DNA of 64,000 nucleotides from Hofstenia miamia. Taxonomy: Eukaryota; Xenacoelomorpha; Acoela. The DNA lies in contig SCFE01000056.1 in the NCBI GenBank assembly GCA_004352715.1, positions 547,684-611,683 of the forward strand, given 5' to 3'. This document shows, in pieces, positions 35,151-47,519 of the stretch. The notes beneath the pieces were generated by a model. The model was given only the letters and a program-made list of their open reading frames with translations, searched no databases and was not told the origin of the DNA. The first letter of the stretch is position 1, and every line of letters starts with the position of its first letter. The position numbers were made by a program, and so were the translations under genes.

Positions 35151-35380
35151 GTATGATAACTTAATAATTATATTGGCTTATTTCATTTATAACAATTTAT
35201 TAGAGAAAATTTGATATATTTCTAACGCTAAATAATTTCACTAACAAAATTGTTTACTATAGAATTGTAATATTCTTAATAAGAGTCAAAGCAAATTTAT
35301 TGCTGTAAATAACAGTAAAAAGCTACAAACTACAGCTACATGTATTTACAAAATAATAACAAAATATATATAATATAAGC

Positions 35381-35411
35381 GTGTGTGTGTGTGCGTGCGT
35401 GCGTGCGTGTG
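35381..35411. repeat. (GT)n/(GC) microsatellite
   Basis: Alternating GTGTGTGT followed by GCGTGCGTGCGT. Confidence 0.9.
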
Positions 35412-35492
35412 GCTTTCTATTCCGCTATACTAAATATTCGAATGAGTGTAGTACGTTATTGTCGTTAAGAATGCGTTGCCTATTTAAGACAC

Positions 35493-35523
35493 TATTAATA
35501 ATAAAAATAATAATAATAATAAG
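35493..35523. repeat. (TAA)n tract at the 5' junction of an R4/Dong-like copy
   Basis: An (AAT)-type trinucleotide repeat directly precedes the first recognisable bases of the retrotransposon fragment. The larger copy on the minus strand also has a trinucleotide TAA tract at its 5' side. Confidence 0.9.
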
Positions 35524-35955
35524 AATGAACTGAGGGAATTAGACAGGGAGACAAGGAAGATACTAGCAGCAGAGAGAGCATTCAACCTCAATGGAGATGT
35601 AGATAGGCTGTACATGCCAAGGGATAAGGGAGAGAAGGGGCTGCTAAGTGTGGAGGAGACTGTAGAAGCAGAAGCAATAGGGCTAAAGGAATATGTAGAA
35701 GATATACCAGAGTAGGATGGAATCAGAAAGACAAACAAGGTATAGGCAGAAGGCAATGCATGGAGAATACTGGAGGAACACAGAAAAGTGTGATAGAGAA
35801 GAGAGCAACAAGTGGTTAAAGAAGGCAGGACTGAAGAGAGAAACAGAATCACTAATAATGGCAGCACAGGAGCAAGCAATAAGAACGAACTGGGTGAAGA
35901 AGCATATAGACAGAAGAGCAGAAGTAAGTGATAAGCGTAGGCTATGTAAGAAAGA
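35524..35955 (+). pseudogene. R4/Dong-like LINE, C-terminal fragment before the endonuclease
   Basis: The first frame (to 35715) reads NELRELDRETRKILAAERAF, DVDRLYMPRDKGEKGL and SVEETVEAEAIGLKEYVE. A frameshift leads to EYWRNTEKCDREESNKWLKK, AGLKRETESLIMAAQEQAI and a basic stretch ending RRLCKK at the gap. These are the conserved blocks between reverse transcriptase and the zinc-knuckle/restriction-like endonuclease of R2/R4-type LINEs. The 5' part is truncated at a (TAA)n tract. The same family is at 47.5-49.4 kb, where this segment is internally deleted. The endonuclease would lie in the gap. Confidence 0.75.
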
Positions 35956-36955
35956 NNNNNNNNNNNNNNNNNNNNNNNNNNNNNNNNNNNNNNNNNNNNN
36001 NNNNNNNNNNNNNNNNNNNNNNNNNNNNNNNNNNNNNNNNNNNNNNNNNNNNNNNNNNNNNNNNNNNNNNNNNNNNNNNNNNNNNNNNNNNNNNNNNNNN
36101 NNNNNNNNNNNNNNNNNNNNNNNNNNNNNNNNNNNNNNNNNNNNNNNNNNNNNNNNNNNNNNNNNNNNNNNNNNNNNNNNNNNNNNNNNNNNNNNNNNNN
36201 NNNNNNNNNNNNNNNNNNNNNNNNNNNNNNNNNNNNNNNNNNNNNNNNNNNNNNNNNNNNNNNNNNNNNNNNNNNNNNNNNNNNNNNNNNNNNNNNNNNN
36301 NNNNNNNNNNNNNNNNNNNNNNNNNNNNNNNNNNNNNNNNNNNNNNNNNNNNNNNNNNNNNNNNNNNNNNNNNNNNNNNNNNNNNNNNNNNNNNNNNNNN
36401 NNNNNNNNNNNNNNNNNNNNNNNNNNNNNNNNNNNNNNNNNNNNNNNNNNNNNNNNNNNNNNNNNNNNNNNNNNNNNNNNNNNNNNNNNNNNNNNNNNNN
36501 NNNNNNNNNNNNNNNNNNNNNNNNNNNNNNNNNNNNNNNNNNNNNNNNNNNNNNNNNNNNNNNNNNNNNNNNNNNNNNNNNNNNNNNNNNNNNNNNNNNN
36601 NNNNNNNNNNNNNNNNNNNNNNNNNNNNNNNNNNNNNNNNNNNNNNNNNNNNNNNNNNNNNNNNNNNNNNNNNNNNNNNNNNNNNNNNNNNNNNNNNNNN
36701 NNNNNNNNNNNNNNNNNNNNNNNNNNNNNNNNNNNNNNNNNNNNNNNNNNNNNNNNNNNNNNNNNNNNNNNNNNNNNNNNNNNNNNNNNNNNNNNNNNNN
36801 NNNNNNNNNNNNNNNNNNNNNNNNNNNNNNNNNNNNNNNNNNNNNNNNNNNNNNNNNNNNNNNNNNNNNNNNNNNNNNNNNNNNNNNNNNNNNNNNNNNN
36901 NNNNNNNNNNNNNNNNNNNNNNNNNNNNNNNNNNNNNNNNNNNNNNNNNNNNNNN
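35956..36955. other. Assembly gap, 1000 N
   Basis: Placeholder-length gap between the R4/Dong-like fragment and the last host exon. It hides the acceptor and probably part of that exon. Confidence 0.99.
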
Positions 36956-36956
36956 C

Positions 36957-37103
36957 CTTCCACCTCCGCCAACCGGACTCTTCTCTAGTCTACCGTCATT
37001 ATCTATGAGCAGCATCGCTGGGTTTGACTATAAAAATCTACCAAGGTCACCAGCACCCCCTCCTAGATCTCCACCACAGAATCAGTCGCTCAAAGTTGCT
37101 TGA
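36957..37103 (+). CDS. Terminal exon, proline-rich tail of the host membrane protein
   Basis: Forty-eight codons and a stop follow the gap. The peptide contains LPPPPTGLFSSLPSLSMSS, FDYKNLPRSPAPPPRSPPQN and ends QSLKVA. It is G+C-rich, low in AT-biased codons and rich in Pro and Ser, as expected for a cytoplasmic tail with possible SH3/WW-binding motifs. An AATAAA signal lies 230 bases downstream. Its place in the same gene as the 35.0 and 24.0 kb exons is inferred from strand and order; the junction lies inside the gap. Confidence 0.6.
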   Translation, partial: LPPPPTGLFSSLPSLSMSSIAGFDYKNLPRSPAPPPRSPPQNQSLKVA

Positions 37104-38904
37104 TCTATGCTACACTAGCCAAAAAGCACACATCTTCGTAATTTTAAAATTCACAAGTCTAGCCATTATTACCTTCTGCGGCGACTTTAATTCCTACAAG
37201 TGAACATGTTGAATTTAGATTTCTCAAATTTACAATTCCGTTAATTCGCAAATTTAATTGATGGGTGCTTTTTGTTTAATTTTATAAGAAACTTCTGCAC
37301 TAAAAATACATATCTCATTTAATGAATATTCCAATAAAACAAAAATCCCGTTGCAGAAGTTTTCTTTCCTAATTGGCCTTTGCGCCGAATATTTGCAATT
37401 TGTCGGTTGCGATTGTTTTGTCTATTTTTGGTTTTATTTGTATTAATGAATATATAAATATATATAACAAATAGTGCAGTTTCTTGGTTTTGTAACTTTA
37501 AAGAGAATCTTCATTGTATTAACTGCCTTATTTACTTCATGTAAATTTTTGTACAAAAATTTTGGAATTTAGTGTTTTTAACTTTTTATATTTTCAATGT
37601 TATTTTAAAATTTATTGTTGTTATAATGATAATAAATCATTGATTGCGTCAATATCTACTTCTTCTATAAAATTACTTGTTAAATATTTGCAATCAAATT
37701 AAAGAAAGTATTTTATAATATCTTTTTTGTAGCAATATTCATCTGTTTTCTAGTTGTATTCTCATGATGAGTTCAGTAGTTTGTTCTTATTCGTATACTA
37801 TTGGTATAGAAATGCAAAAATAATCATTTGCTTATGTAACAACAGTTACTGAGAGTACAGGCCATAATTATTGAATGTACTAGGAAACTACGTGTTATGC
37901 ACGGGGATTTCAGTTGAATGTATTAGATATGTAAGAAATGAATAAACTAAACAAACAATATGTTGTGTTTTTAGTATTTTAGAAACGAAGTACGTAATAA
38001 ATATGATCATCATATATTGTTAAAATGATTTTATTCACAATTTTAGCATATGCATTTCTTAATTTGCCATTTTATATTATAAGCCTAATCAAAGCATGGT
38101 AACACCTAATGCAAAAGAGTATAGAATCACAACAAAATCGAGTCTATTATTGTAGGTAAAAGATGTATAAATAGTAAACCGAAAACACAAAAATTTTCCA
38201 AATTTGCAGAAATTTTATTATTATTGATTGACTGATATTCAGTGGAATAAATCATGTTCAAAATATACTACTTATGGGCATTTAAAGAGCACTATCATCT
38301 TTTGCAAATTGGCAGTTAACTGTATATCCTATTATGTAGTATTTCTTTGAAAGGAAAAGAAAAATCTGTGTTTGAGATATGGTAGTAAATAATTATTTTC
38401 TAGAAATGAATTATATTTCCTTATATAATGTAATTGCATAATCTATCAAATATTTAACAGGATTTAGTTTGTGCACTTGCAATGTTTGCATTATGTCAAT
38501 ACTATTATTTATAAGAGGAAATTGTTTTATTCATTTTTTGATTGTAATAGTTGATATTTTGGCCAAATGAAGAAGTCAGATGAACTCTGGTAAATATTAA
38601 AAAACCTGTTTTTTCAAATTTATAAATTTTCATATCAACATGACACTTAGTAAAAAAACTATATTGTACTTTAGTATAAATGAACAATTTTGTAACATTA
38701 CCAAGAGTTTTAAAAGAAAGTAAAAGTAGTAAGAATGTTATTTTGCTGTTCTAATTAAGTAAGAAGCATTAGCTATGATATAATGTGCACAAATTTCACA
38801 AAGGATGCATTAAACCTAATTATTCAAATTGACAATTCCATATTTTTAAAGAAAAGTATTCTTCATATGGTTTTATGAGTAGTTAATAAGAGCACTAGGA
38901 ATTC
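37104..38904. other. 3' untranslated/intergenic sequence, no gene seen
   Basis: AT-rich. It begins with the presumed 3' untranslated region. No coding region is supported. Confidence 0.5.
37333..37338 (+). terminator. Polyadenylation signal AATAAA for the host gene
   Basis: The hexamer lies in CCAATAAAAC, 230 bases after the stop codon of the proline-rich exon. Another AATAAA lies near 37,942. Either could be used. Confidence 0.4.
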
Positions 38905-39080
38905 CAAATGGGACACCCTGAATCTCTTGTAACACCTATTACTATTTGCTATGTGGGATTGAAGTGATTCAATTGGACGCCACTTAATGACGAAATTGTT
39001 TTGACAAAATTAAATTGAGCAAATTAATTTGATGAAATTTTTATTTTTAATTTCTAGGACCAAGTGATAATTGATGACAA
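38905..39080. repeat. Dispersed repeat, second copy at 46,438-46,620
   Basis: The copies share GGGACACC, CTATTTGC-ATGTGG, GAATGCCATC or GGACGCCACT, TGATGAAAT, AAATTAAATTGAGCAAA and a following TTGATTTCTAGGA in order. GGGACACC at the edge resembles the ends of Tc1/mariner-type elements. No complete inverted repeats were found. Confidence 0.55.
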
Positions 39081-39519
39081 GAAATGTTTTGGCAAAATTA
39101 AACAAAACAAATTAATTTTTAACAATATTTATTAATATATGCAGCATTGCTAGCTTACTAATTGGGGGTTTATTTTGCATTTTTTGATAATACATTGTTG
39201 ACTAATGAATATTTTTCTTATCTGCAAAAAAATCCATGCATTTCTATTGCTTAGCTAGCTCTTGTAAAAAATTTAATTCATTTTTCTGGAATCTATACAT
39301 TACATGCAAAGGGTTACATTTTGTTTTTCAAAGCACTATTTCATTCTAAAAAATCCATGTAATTATGATATTAGTTTTACACAATGGTCTTTTCTTTGCA
39401 TTTCTTTTGGCTTAAATTGATTTTTGGAGTTGTACACCTTTGTAAACTGTTACATCTTTTGTCAACCCTGCACATTTTCCAGTTTTATTTGGTTGATGAA
39501 ATTTATGTGGCTGTATACA

Positions 39520-39744
39520 TTACATGGCTTTTCTACTTGTTACTGCTTTTGTAACTTTATTGTACAAATTCCTCATCTGTACTACATTATAGCTGGTAGA
39601 AATGATGACACCCTTGTTATTCACCACATTGTAGTTGATGTCTTTTCCATTGTATTGTGTAGTTGCAATAGAAATAAGAATACGTTTTTCCAAATGATTC
39701 ACTGTTCTTGCAGTTGACATACTGCCACACACTAAATTTCCCAT
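39520..39744 (-). pseudogene. Possible piggyBac transposase fragment
   Basis: The minus-strand ORF includes GSMSTARTVN and NNKGVIISTSYNVVQM. These resemble the piggyBac segment with RG-x, then W-x-D-N-K-x-V-x-x-x-S-T, separated here by ~20 unmatched residues. There are no catalytic residues and the upstream part is unrecognisable, so the assignment is weak. Confidence 0.3.
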
Positions 39745-39749
39745 TGGTA

Positions 39750-40440
39750 GATATGAATTCTGCTCTTAAAATTAGTCACAACTAAATGATAAGATCGCCT
39801 TTTAAATGCACAAATGTTTGTAATTGGATAGTAAATAGCGTATTATTCACATGTAAAAAATATTGAGAAAATTACAAACTAATAATTTATAATTTAATAT
39901 AGTGAAAAACCTATAAAATCACTTAATCATGGTATAAACTCTACTATAACTTAAAAATTTATTACATATTCAGTTAATATCATCCAAAAGGCACAAGAAA
40001 GCAAAAATCAATGTGTATAATTTTTAGTTGTTCATTAAAAGTTACTTAAAGCCATGGTGATTAAAATGTGATATTCAATAATATATTAGAAATCAATACA
40101 TATAAATTCAATTTAAAGGTGGACATTTAAGAACATACTTAGTTAAACATGAAATATTATAATATACATAGGTTATGAAAACAAATGTATCAACATACCC
40201 TGTCACCAGTTCTTCTAGAGCTCATTTAATTTTGTACATATATTTTTCATTAAGTGTGAGTGAATAAATAACTAGAAACTTTGTGTAAAGAAAAACGCTA
40301 CATGCTAACAAGGGAACATACTTCATCTTAACAACCACAATATATTGATTCAGTCATATTGAAGGCCAGATGCCAGATGTATTATGCATGTAATATTATA
40401 AGAATTGTTTCTATTAATAGAGTAATCAGGATTGTGAAGT
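39750..40440. other. No gene seen
   Basis: AT-rich, with no supported feature. Confidence 0.5.
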
Positions 40441-40449
40441 TTTTAATCT

Positions 40450-41250
40450 CACCATTTTAGTCTTCTTATATTAAAGGTGTAAAAGTTTTTTAATATCAAT
40501 CTTAACGTTTTTTTGAAGCATTTATTTGCTTGATGTATTTTGGTAATTCATTGCATTTATTTATATCTGTGTTTAGAAAAGAGTTTTTCATTATTTGTTT
40601 TATATATATAAAATTGTAACAATTAAATGCATTCTTTTGTATTTTTCATTAAATATTTTTTCAGAGTCATTTTTGTTGTATGGGAAAGTATTTTTAATTA
40701 CTTTGAAAATTGTTTTTAAGACATTTATATAGATAAAACATTGTGGATGTAGAAATAGGTTTGAGATTTTTCTGTATTCATTATTTTTATTAAAGCTATT
40801 ATTATAAACTGCTACTTTGATAGCCCAATTTAGTTCTACCTGAAATTTTCTTAGGATTTTTTAGTTATATCTGTTTAGAGTATGTTGGGATAGTTGAAAT
40901 GACATAATACTAGAGCATGAATAAATTGAATTTTTGCCTTAATTCGAGGTTTTTGAAAAATTAAGGTAATTGCACTAATCAATATTGCCATTTTTCAAAT
41001 ATGATTCAGTTGCATTTCAAAATTTAAATGTGAATCAAAAATAACTACAAGGTATTTTAAAGGACTCAACTTGCTTTACATGAAAGCTGCTAAAATTAAG
41101 TTGATATTGTGAAGTATCTGTAGATGCAGAATTTGAGTTAACAATGAAGATTTCAGTACTTAAAGGATTCAGTCTTAGTCTTAAAGAAGCAAAATATTTA
41201 GTGAGAGAAGTACAGTTCTTTTGAGAGTTAGTATTTTGCAAAGGACTCAA
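40450..41250 (-). pseudogene. APE-type LINE post-palm/thumb relic
   Basis: Read on the minus strand: LTKYFASLRLRLNPLSTEIF (motif after the palm), VKQVESFKI in place of the usual LGV strand, SHLNFEMQLNHI, and later FIHALVLCHFNYPNIL. The order and spacing match the part of LINE ORF2 after YADD. Several stops lie within it. The palm itself should be at higher coordinates, but there the sequence is a duplicated non-coding segment beside a gap. Confidence 0.5.
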
Positions 41251-41409
41251 TTTTAATCAGTAATTGTGCACTAACTTACTAAAGACCTTGATTGCAATAG
41301 CAGTTGTTGGACAATTCTTGTTAGTTGATACAAAATTTATCAAGAAATTGTAATAATTTCTTATACTTGATGTTTTCATTCTGAGAATAGTATATTTCAT
41401 TTGCTTTCA
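41239..41409. repeat. Exact 171-base duplicate across a 21-base gap (copy 41,431-41,601)
   Basis: Both copies start CAAAGGACTCAATTTTAATC and end TTTCATTTGCTTTCA with no visible difference, separated only by N at 41410-41430. This is most likely an unmerged overlap. Confidence 0.9.
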
Positions 41410-41601
41410 NNNNNNNNNNNNNNNNNNNNNCAAAGGACTCAATTTTAATCAGTAATTGTGCACTAACTTACTAAAGACCTTGATTGCAATAGCAGTTGTT
41501 GGACAATTCTTGTTAGTTGATACAAAATTTATCAAGAAATTGTAATAATTTCTTATACTTGATGTTTTCATTCTGAGAATAGTATATTTCATTTGCTTTC
41601 A

Positions 41602-42399
41602 TGAATAATGTTATCTTTTTGAAATATATAACCTTTGGGTTTGCACTGATCAGCCCCAACCTGTAATACCCTTAAAGAACCATGCCATTTACTTAAAACA
41701 GTTGTAGTAAATTAATAATTTTTATGTATGCATTCTAACATAGAATGAGGACTGTTTTTACTAAAAAAAAGTTAAACAGTTTTCAACAACAAATAGTTAT
41801 TTTTGCTGTTACAATATCAAAAAACAATTTAAGATTATTGTTTGGTTCCTCTAGTGTTAAGTGAAGAGTTGTGGTAAAAATTCTATCTTATTGAATAATT
41901 ACATATTAAAATTTTTCAGCCACATCATCATTGTGAAGATAAAACAACAATAAATTCAAAGAGAACAAGAAATTATAGAAACATTTGAGATTATTTAAAT
42001 AAAATTACCTTCTGAAGATTGTTAGATTTCAACTTATTCTTATCAATTATTTTAATATTAAATATTATTCAGTCAGCTTATAAGATTTAATATGTGACAC
42101 ACAAAAAGAAAATGTAATTTTTTTATTTCTATATGCTCCAGATTATGCAACAAATGCCTAAAAGCAAATCAGCTCAGATTGTGTTTTCAGAATTGTTTTA
42201 ATATGTACATTCATATGAGTAGAAAAGTTAAAAATGCAAACATATCCTTTACCAAGTAACATACATGGACAAGCAGGCTTCAGATGAAATATATTTGATC
42301 TCACTAAAACAGACCATACAAGATCAAGTTGGACTCATTACAGAAAATCAAAGAAGATTAATAGTCAATTCTGCTTTAAACAGCAAAAGTTTTTAATCA
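41602..42399. other. No gene seen
   Basis: AT-rich, with no supported feature. Confidence 0.45.
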
Positions 42400-43150
42400 A
42401 TTAAATTATACAAACAAAAAATGATGATATATTCATAAAATTCTGGCAAAAGTAAAGAGATTAACAAATTCAGTATTAATAAAAATTTACAGAAAATGCA
42501 AAATTAATTGACCAATTTAAGAAACATGCCAAATTCAAATTTCACCAATACAAGAAAAAAAATTCATTAATTTCTAGTAATGTTGTCACAAATTCCCATG
42601 ATATAGAAACCATAGTAAAGACATAGAGACAAATAAGTTGACATCTTCTTATAATGTTCAAATCATAACTTTAGTAAGCTATTACTTTTAGAATTTAACC
42701 AATGTATAACTGACAATGAATTTCCAGACATTTTTGCAAAATTTGATATAAGTCCTATATATATATATATATATATATATACTAACTAATCATAATGAAT
42801 GAATATTCAAATCTGAAAATATTCTTGCAAAAAATTAATTTTATTAATGATTACACCTCTCAAAATGTGATTTTCTTCATCTTAGTCTTATTTTTTAACT
42901 AATTCTTAGTTTATAGTTTTTACTTATTATATTTTAATAATAAATTGCTTTTGATTCTTATTTCTATTATTATTGACAAATCTCGTAGGTGAAGCAATTA
43001 TCATATTGGATAATTGAACATTATTTTGAAAGTTTTGATAAATAACATCTTCAAACTCTTAATCAATGCATTGCTGAGGACAAATTTACAGCTGCTTTAA
43101 ATAATATAAGTCTGGCATTTCACATATCCTTCTTAACACATAGTTAACAA
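42400..43150 (+). pseudogene. Very degraded LINE linker and reverse transcriptase start
   Basis: The frame near 42,670-42,755 reads LLLEFNQCITDNEFPDIFAK, then FDISPIYI, as in the linker of APE-type LINEs before the first palm motif. A (TA)n tract (42756-42782) interrupts it. Near 43,060-43,130 KFTAALNNISLAFHISF may be the relic of the first palm motif. Many stops; assignment is tentative. Confidence 0.35.
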
Positions 43151-44284
43151 GCAATTAGCCTTTTGAATTTTTTCTTAAGCAGTTTTACTAATTTTTTAGT
43201 ACAACATCATTCTATTAGACATTAATGTTAGTTTTAAATACAAGAATGGAATAGCAAATGCAAAACTGTCAATTACTAAAAGAATTAATTATAGATTTAG
43301 CAAATATTTGTCACTATCTTTTACATTAATTTACCTCAGCAAAATCATTCAATTTGACACACTTTGAGATTTATGAAGAAACAAGGTTTCCAGGAAAATC
43401 TTACTAAATTCATTATGCAGTACTGATTTAACTTACATATATTCTTTGTTTCATTCAAATAAATCTTTTTTCATATAATATTTTAAAATTCCCACAATTT
43501 TATATTTGTTATTGGAATTAAATTGCCTGAAGTCAAACAAAGTATAACAATAGAATTATTTGCTTATATTAACTCTAACAAATGACTTGGTAAAGTAAAG
43601 GTTATTAAATTTATGTTATGTGCCTATTCAACTGCTAAAACCTTAGTTTTGCTTCCAAAATATCAGCATTAGTATTTTGACAATACTGAAAGCCAGTATT
43701 GATAAAATCATTCATAATCTTGTTTGCAAAAATTAAATAATAATTTCAACAAATTTAATTTGAACAACATTGAACTTTTCTATCACAATACAATAGCTTA
43801 AGAAATTATGAATTAAGAGCAAGTGATAGAAAACCTAGTCATTTATATACATGTACTAGTTATTTGAATGTACTGACATATATCATGTTTTGTTATGTTA
43901 ATATAATAAACTATTAATAGATTTATAATAATGTACACTGGCATGAAATAACATAGAATGAAGAAAAAAATTAACTATAGTGCATGTACACTACATTGTC
44001 AAAGCTGCCTGTCAATTTGTTATAGATGGCTATGCTTTATTATAAAATGTAATACAGTAAATAGCAATCTTAAGCCTTTTTTATCTAAAAAAATGAATAA
44101 TACATATTTTGTCAAGTGTACCTTTGCAATCTGTACAGCCCTAAATTGTTTGGGTATGCTTTTAACTAGGCCTTTAAGTAGCATAATGGAAGCAATTTCT
44201 ACATTTCAGTTATACATTGAGTTAGATCTGCATTATTTAACACCTGGTGAATCTGCAATTTTTCACAAAACTCCAATGATTCTC
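43151..44284. other. No gene recognised
   Basis: A 111-codon plus-strand ORF at 43958-44293 has no motif. Its 3' part is antisense to the Tc1 relic. Confidence 0.45.
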
Positions 44285-45115
44285 TATTGGTAGCAATTTT
44301 GGAGAATATGCTGGCCATGAGGGATGTAGTAATGTTTCTCTTGGAAGTATCTTTCAACCAGATTACCTTGTGCATAGGTGCATTGTCCTACTGGAAAATA
44401 TTATAACACAGAAGAGGGAGAGGCACTGATCAAGTATCCTCAAGTACTTTTCAGCATTGGTGGGGCCTTCTAATGCTTTCAAGTCTCCTTGCAATAGGAA
44501 ATGATACAAAACCAAATGTGGAGGGAGAATAATGTTATGCATATCAATGCTGTAACACTATATCTATCTGGTCAATTACTACCTTCAAGATCCTTATACT
44601 CTCAAATCTGGGAGATGTGTCCAAACTTAACTGTGTATTAATCTTTGACAATAACATCTATCCAGTGTGATATCACAAGAATCATATTTGTTATTCTGAC
44701 CCCTGATAACCTAGGAAGGTAATGCTTCCTTCCAAGCACATGCTTTTTTCTTAGGGCTTTTCTACAGAAACAAAATTTCTAGAATATCATTCAAAAGTTT
44801 TCATTTATATTTTGGTTTCATCTCCTGAACTGAATAATTCAGAAAATTTCTGTTTGGGATTCTTTATTTTAGCTGAAATTATACTTGTGAGGATCTGCTT
44901 TTGTCAATTAGTAAGCTGGGGTGTTGTCTATGCTATTTCTACTTGAGCTTTCCCAAGTCTCCTCAAGCTGTGTACACTACTAGATACTGTGCTCCTTGAG
45001 ATAGACAGGTTTCTGCCAATTTCAGATAATTCAACACCATTCTGGAACATCTCACATATAGGCTATTGAACTCCATCAGCAATATGAAAATACTTCTTCC
45101 TGGCAACACCAAGTC
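44285..45115 (-). pseudogene. Tc1-like transposase relic
   Basis: Minus strand, 45,070-44,950: MFQNGVELSEIGRNLSISRS, then TVSSSVHSLRRLGK, a Tc1 paired-like helix-turn-helix. The far end, 44,410-44,290, reads DNAPMHKVIWLKD, then in another frame HPSWPAYSPKLLPIENHW. That is the catalytic block with the middle Asp (x-D-N-A-P) and the conserved WPAxSPxLxPIEN. The middle has many stops. The distance between the two domains fits a Tc1 transposase of about 330 residues. No matching terminal repeats were identified. Confidence 0.75.
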
Positions 45116-46437
45116 AAACAAAGAATTTGGTCTAAATGATGAGACTTGCCTACAATACAGTTGTTGTGGTTTACATTTTTGAAAACTTACTGTATATAAC
45201 AGTAAGAAAATTTTCAGGCATTTCATTACTTAAAGCCCTAATTATCAAGAAGATGTTTTGGGTGACTAGACACAACCATTTTTCAAATTGCTCCTATTTA
45301 AAAAAGTTAAGCTTTATTTTAATGGGCTATTTCATTTTTTGTGTCTATTTGAAAAAATAGAAAACAGTTTGACTGCTTATTATTAACAATGTTTACCTAT
45401 GTACCACATAGTAGATATTAGTGTTGCTAGAATCACACAAGTAAAATTAATTGATGTCCTTTTGTGCATGTGTCTATAGGACACACTAGTACTGATATTT
45501 GTAATGATACATTTAACTTTCTCATCTGCATATTTTATTGATGGATTAAAGAAAAACAATCATCAGTAGCTAAATGTATACATGTTTTTATGTATTTATT
45601 GAGATGTTTATATTATGCTGCAAGTTGCAAAAATGGTCTAGGCCTCCCCAAGAAGAGGCAAAGAGGTCCAGCTGCTTTTTCCAAAAATGTTTTTGTCAAA
45701 ACTATGAGGAAGCTGCTTACACCCTCATTTCCTGTATAAATCTAATCCCAGGTTTTATTCCATGGTTTAAAATTGACATTATTGATTATATGACCTAGAG
45801 ATACTGATGCCTTTAGGATTTACCCAATTGTTGGGGTGTGGAACTCCCTCTTAATATGTGCAAGTCCTGTTGCATAGTTAAAAGTCACCACACCATGAAA
45901 AATTCTGGATCCACCACTGATTCAAGTGGATTCACCAAATCAAATAGACTGATTCAGAGTATTATTAGAACCATGTCTAGAAATTACTAAGTAATTGCAT
46001 TATGAAAATTGTTGTGATATTTTAAAATTTCTTAATAACATTTAATTGAAATCAATGAATTTGTAATTTGTGTTTCTCCAACCAATTCCAATACAATTCC
46101 AACTTTCAATTAGAATCAGTTTGTATTCTAATTCAAATGAGATCCAGGTTTCAAATTTTTGGTCTCAGTGCACTGCAATGTTTTTGGGATTGGGACTAGT
46201 ACATGCCCTATGATGCAGTGGTCACACAGAGCCCTACTACTTAGTTGCCAATTCACTATAATTTAAACTGAAATTTCAATTCAGTTCAGACACATGAAGT
46301 AATTGGTTGAAGAATTTCAAAATGCTCCTGAACTTATTTTTAGCCAAGGCTATCTTATTCTAATTCCTAGTAAAGATTTAAGTAAATTTCAGATTCAGAC
46401 CTTTCCAAAATCTTATATGAGTAGTAAGGTAAAAGAC
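45116..46437. other. No gene seen
   Basis: No coding region is supported. The Tc1 5' end may extend into its first part. Confidence 0.45.
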
Positions 46438-46620
46438 AGCCCCATCTCAATGGGACACCTATGGCTATTTGCCATGTGGAAATGAAGCAATTCTATTGAA
46501 TGCCATCTAGTGATGAAATATGTTTCACAAAGTTAAATTGAGCAAAATAATTTTTTGACAATATCTTTGAACAAATGTGATGATTTTTTGATTTCTAGGA
46601 TCTAGGCAAACTGATATTTT
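46438..46620. repeat. Dispersed repeat, other copy at 38,905-39,080
   Basis: It shares the ordered words listed for the 38.9 kb copy. A (TA)n tract (46623-46642) follows. Confidence 0.5.
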
Positions 46621-46699
46621 TGATATATATATATATATATATTCTACTTAAGCACTAGTTAAATAAAAATCAAACAAAAATCAAAATTTTAAATATGTT

Positions 46700-47005
46700 T
46701 AGTGTTTTTGATGAAAGTAAATTGTACTTTAATAATCACTTAAATTTTAAAAGGTTTTCAGCATATCTTATGTAACAAGATAACTTATTCCATAACAGAA
46801 TTGTTGTAAGTGTAAAAGAATTATTCCATGCACCAGATTTATTTGCTATATTGACAATGCATGCATTTGTTCTGGAGCTAAATTTGATGTTATTATTAAG
46901 AAATTTTAGTGTGTGCAGTAATTTAGTATCATGTTTAGAAAATAATGTCAAGTTTGCAAACATTACATGGTGCTTAGGTGAAAGAATTTGGACTCCCTGT
47001 AACAT
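46700..47005 (-). pseudogene. LINE ORF2 extreme C-terminal relic
   Basis: The minus-strand frame ends with NNSFTLTTILLWNKLSCYIR followed by YAENLLKFK. This fits the conserved C-terminal motif of APE-type LINE ORF2 (F-x-x-R-x-x-x-x-W-N-x-L-P-x-x-I-R-x-A-x-x-L-x-x-F-K). Ninety codons are open, but nothing upstream is recognisable. Confidence 0.6.
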
Positions 47006-47519
47006 ATTGCAGACTTCTTGTTTGCAAATAGTGTGAAAAGCTCAAATATGCAAGTTGAATGTTTTATTTATGGCTTCACCTTACCTTATTGTAAGATTAA
47101 TACAGGACAAAAGAATGGATCTTTTGGGTGCTCTGTGTTATGGGCTAACTTTCATTAATGGATTTGATGCCTAAAGCAATCTTTTGAAGTTTATTTTTAT
47201 AAATGATTAATATTCAAGTTTATTGTCAATACCTTTTTCTAGTTTTTGGTAAAACTGATTAATTTCTGTAGGTCATTGCATTTCTTAGTTGCTTTTGCTG
47301 GAACAATCTCAAGGTCATTGATTTCATCCCAGAGGGCAGGCCCTTAATGTGAATCAATCACTATATGTACTTAAATCTTCATACTGTCTTATAAATTTTC
47401 TCTTAAGAAGAGCAGTATGATCTAAACATTGTCTTACTGCTGTTGAAATGAATCTAAACATGTAATTGCCACAATTTAATAATTACAGATAGTCCAACAA
47501 AATGTTCTCCAGCTCTTAT

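Noticed and set aside
35484-35879. 131-codon Ser/Leu-rich minus-strand ORF
   Set aside because: It is the antisense shadow of the plus-strand R4/Dong-like fragment.
39424-39717. 97-codon Cys/Phe-rich plus-strand ORF
   Set aside because: No motif; the opposite strand carries a weak piggyBac-like signal, so this is probably its shadow.
43958-44293. 111-codon plus-strand ORF
   Set aside because: No recognisable domain; its end is antisense to the Tc1 transposase relic.
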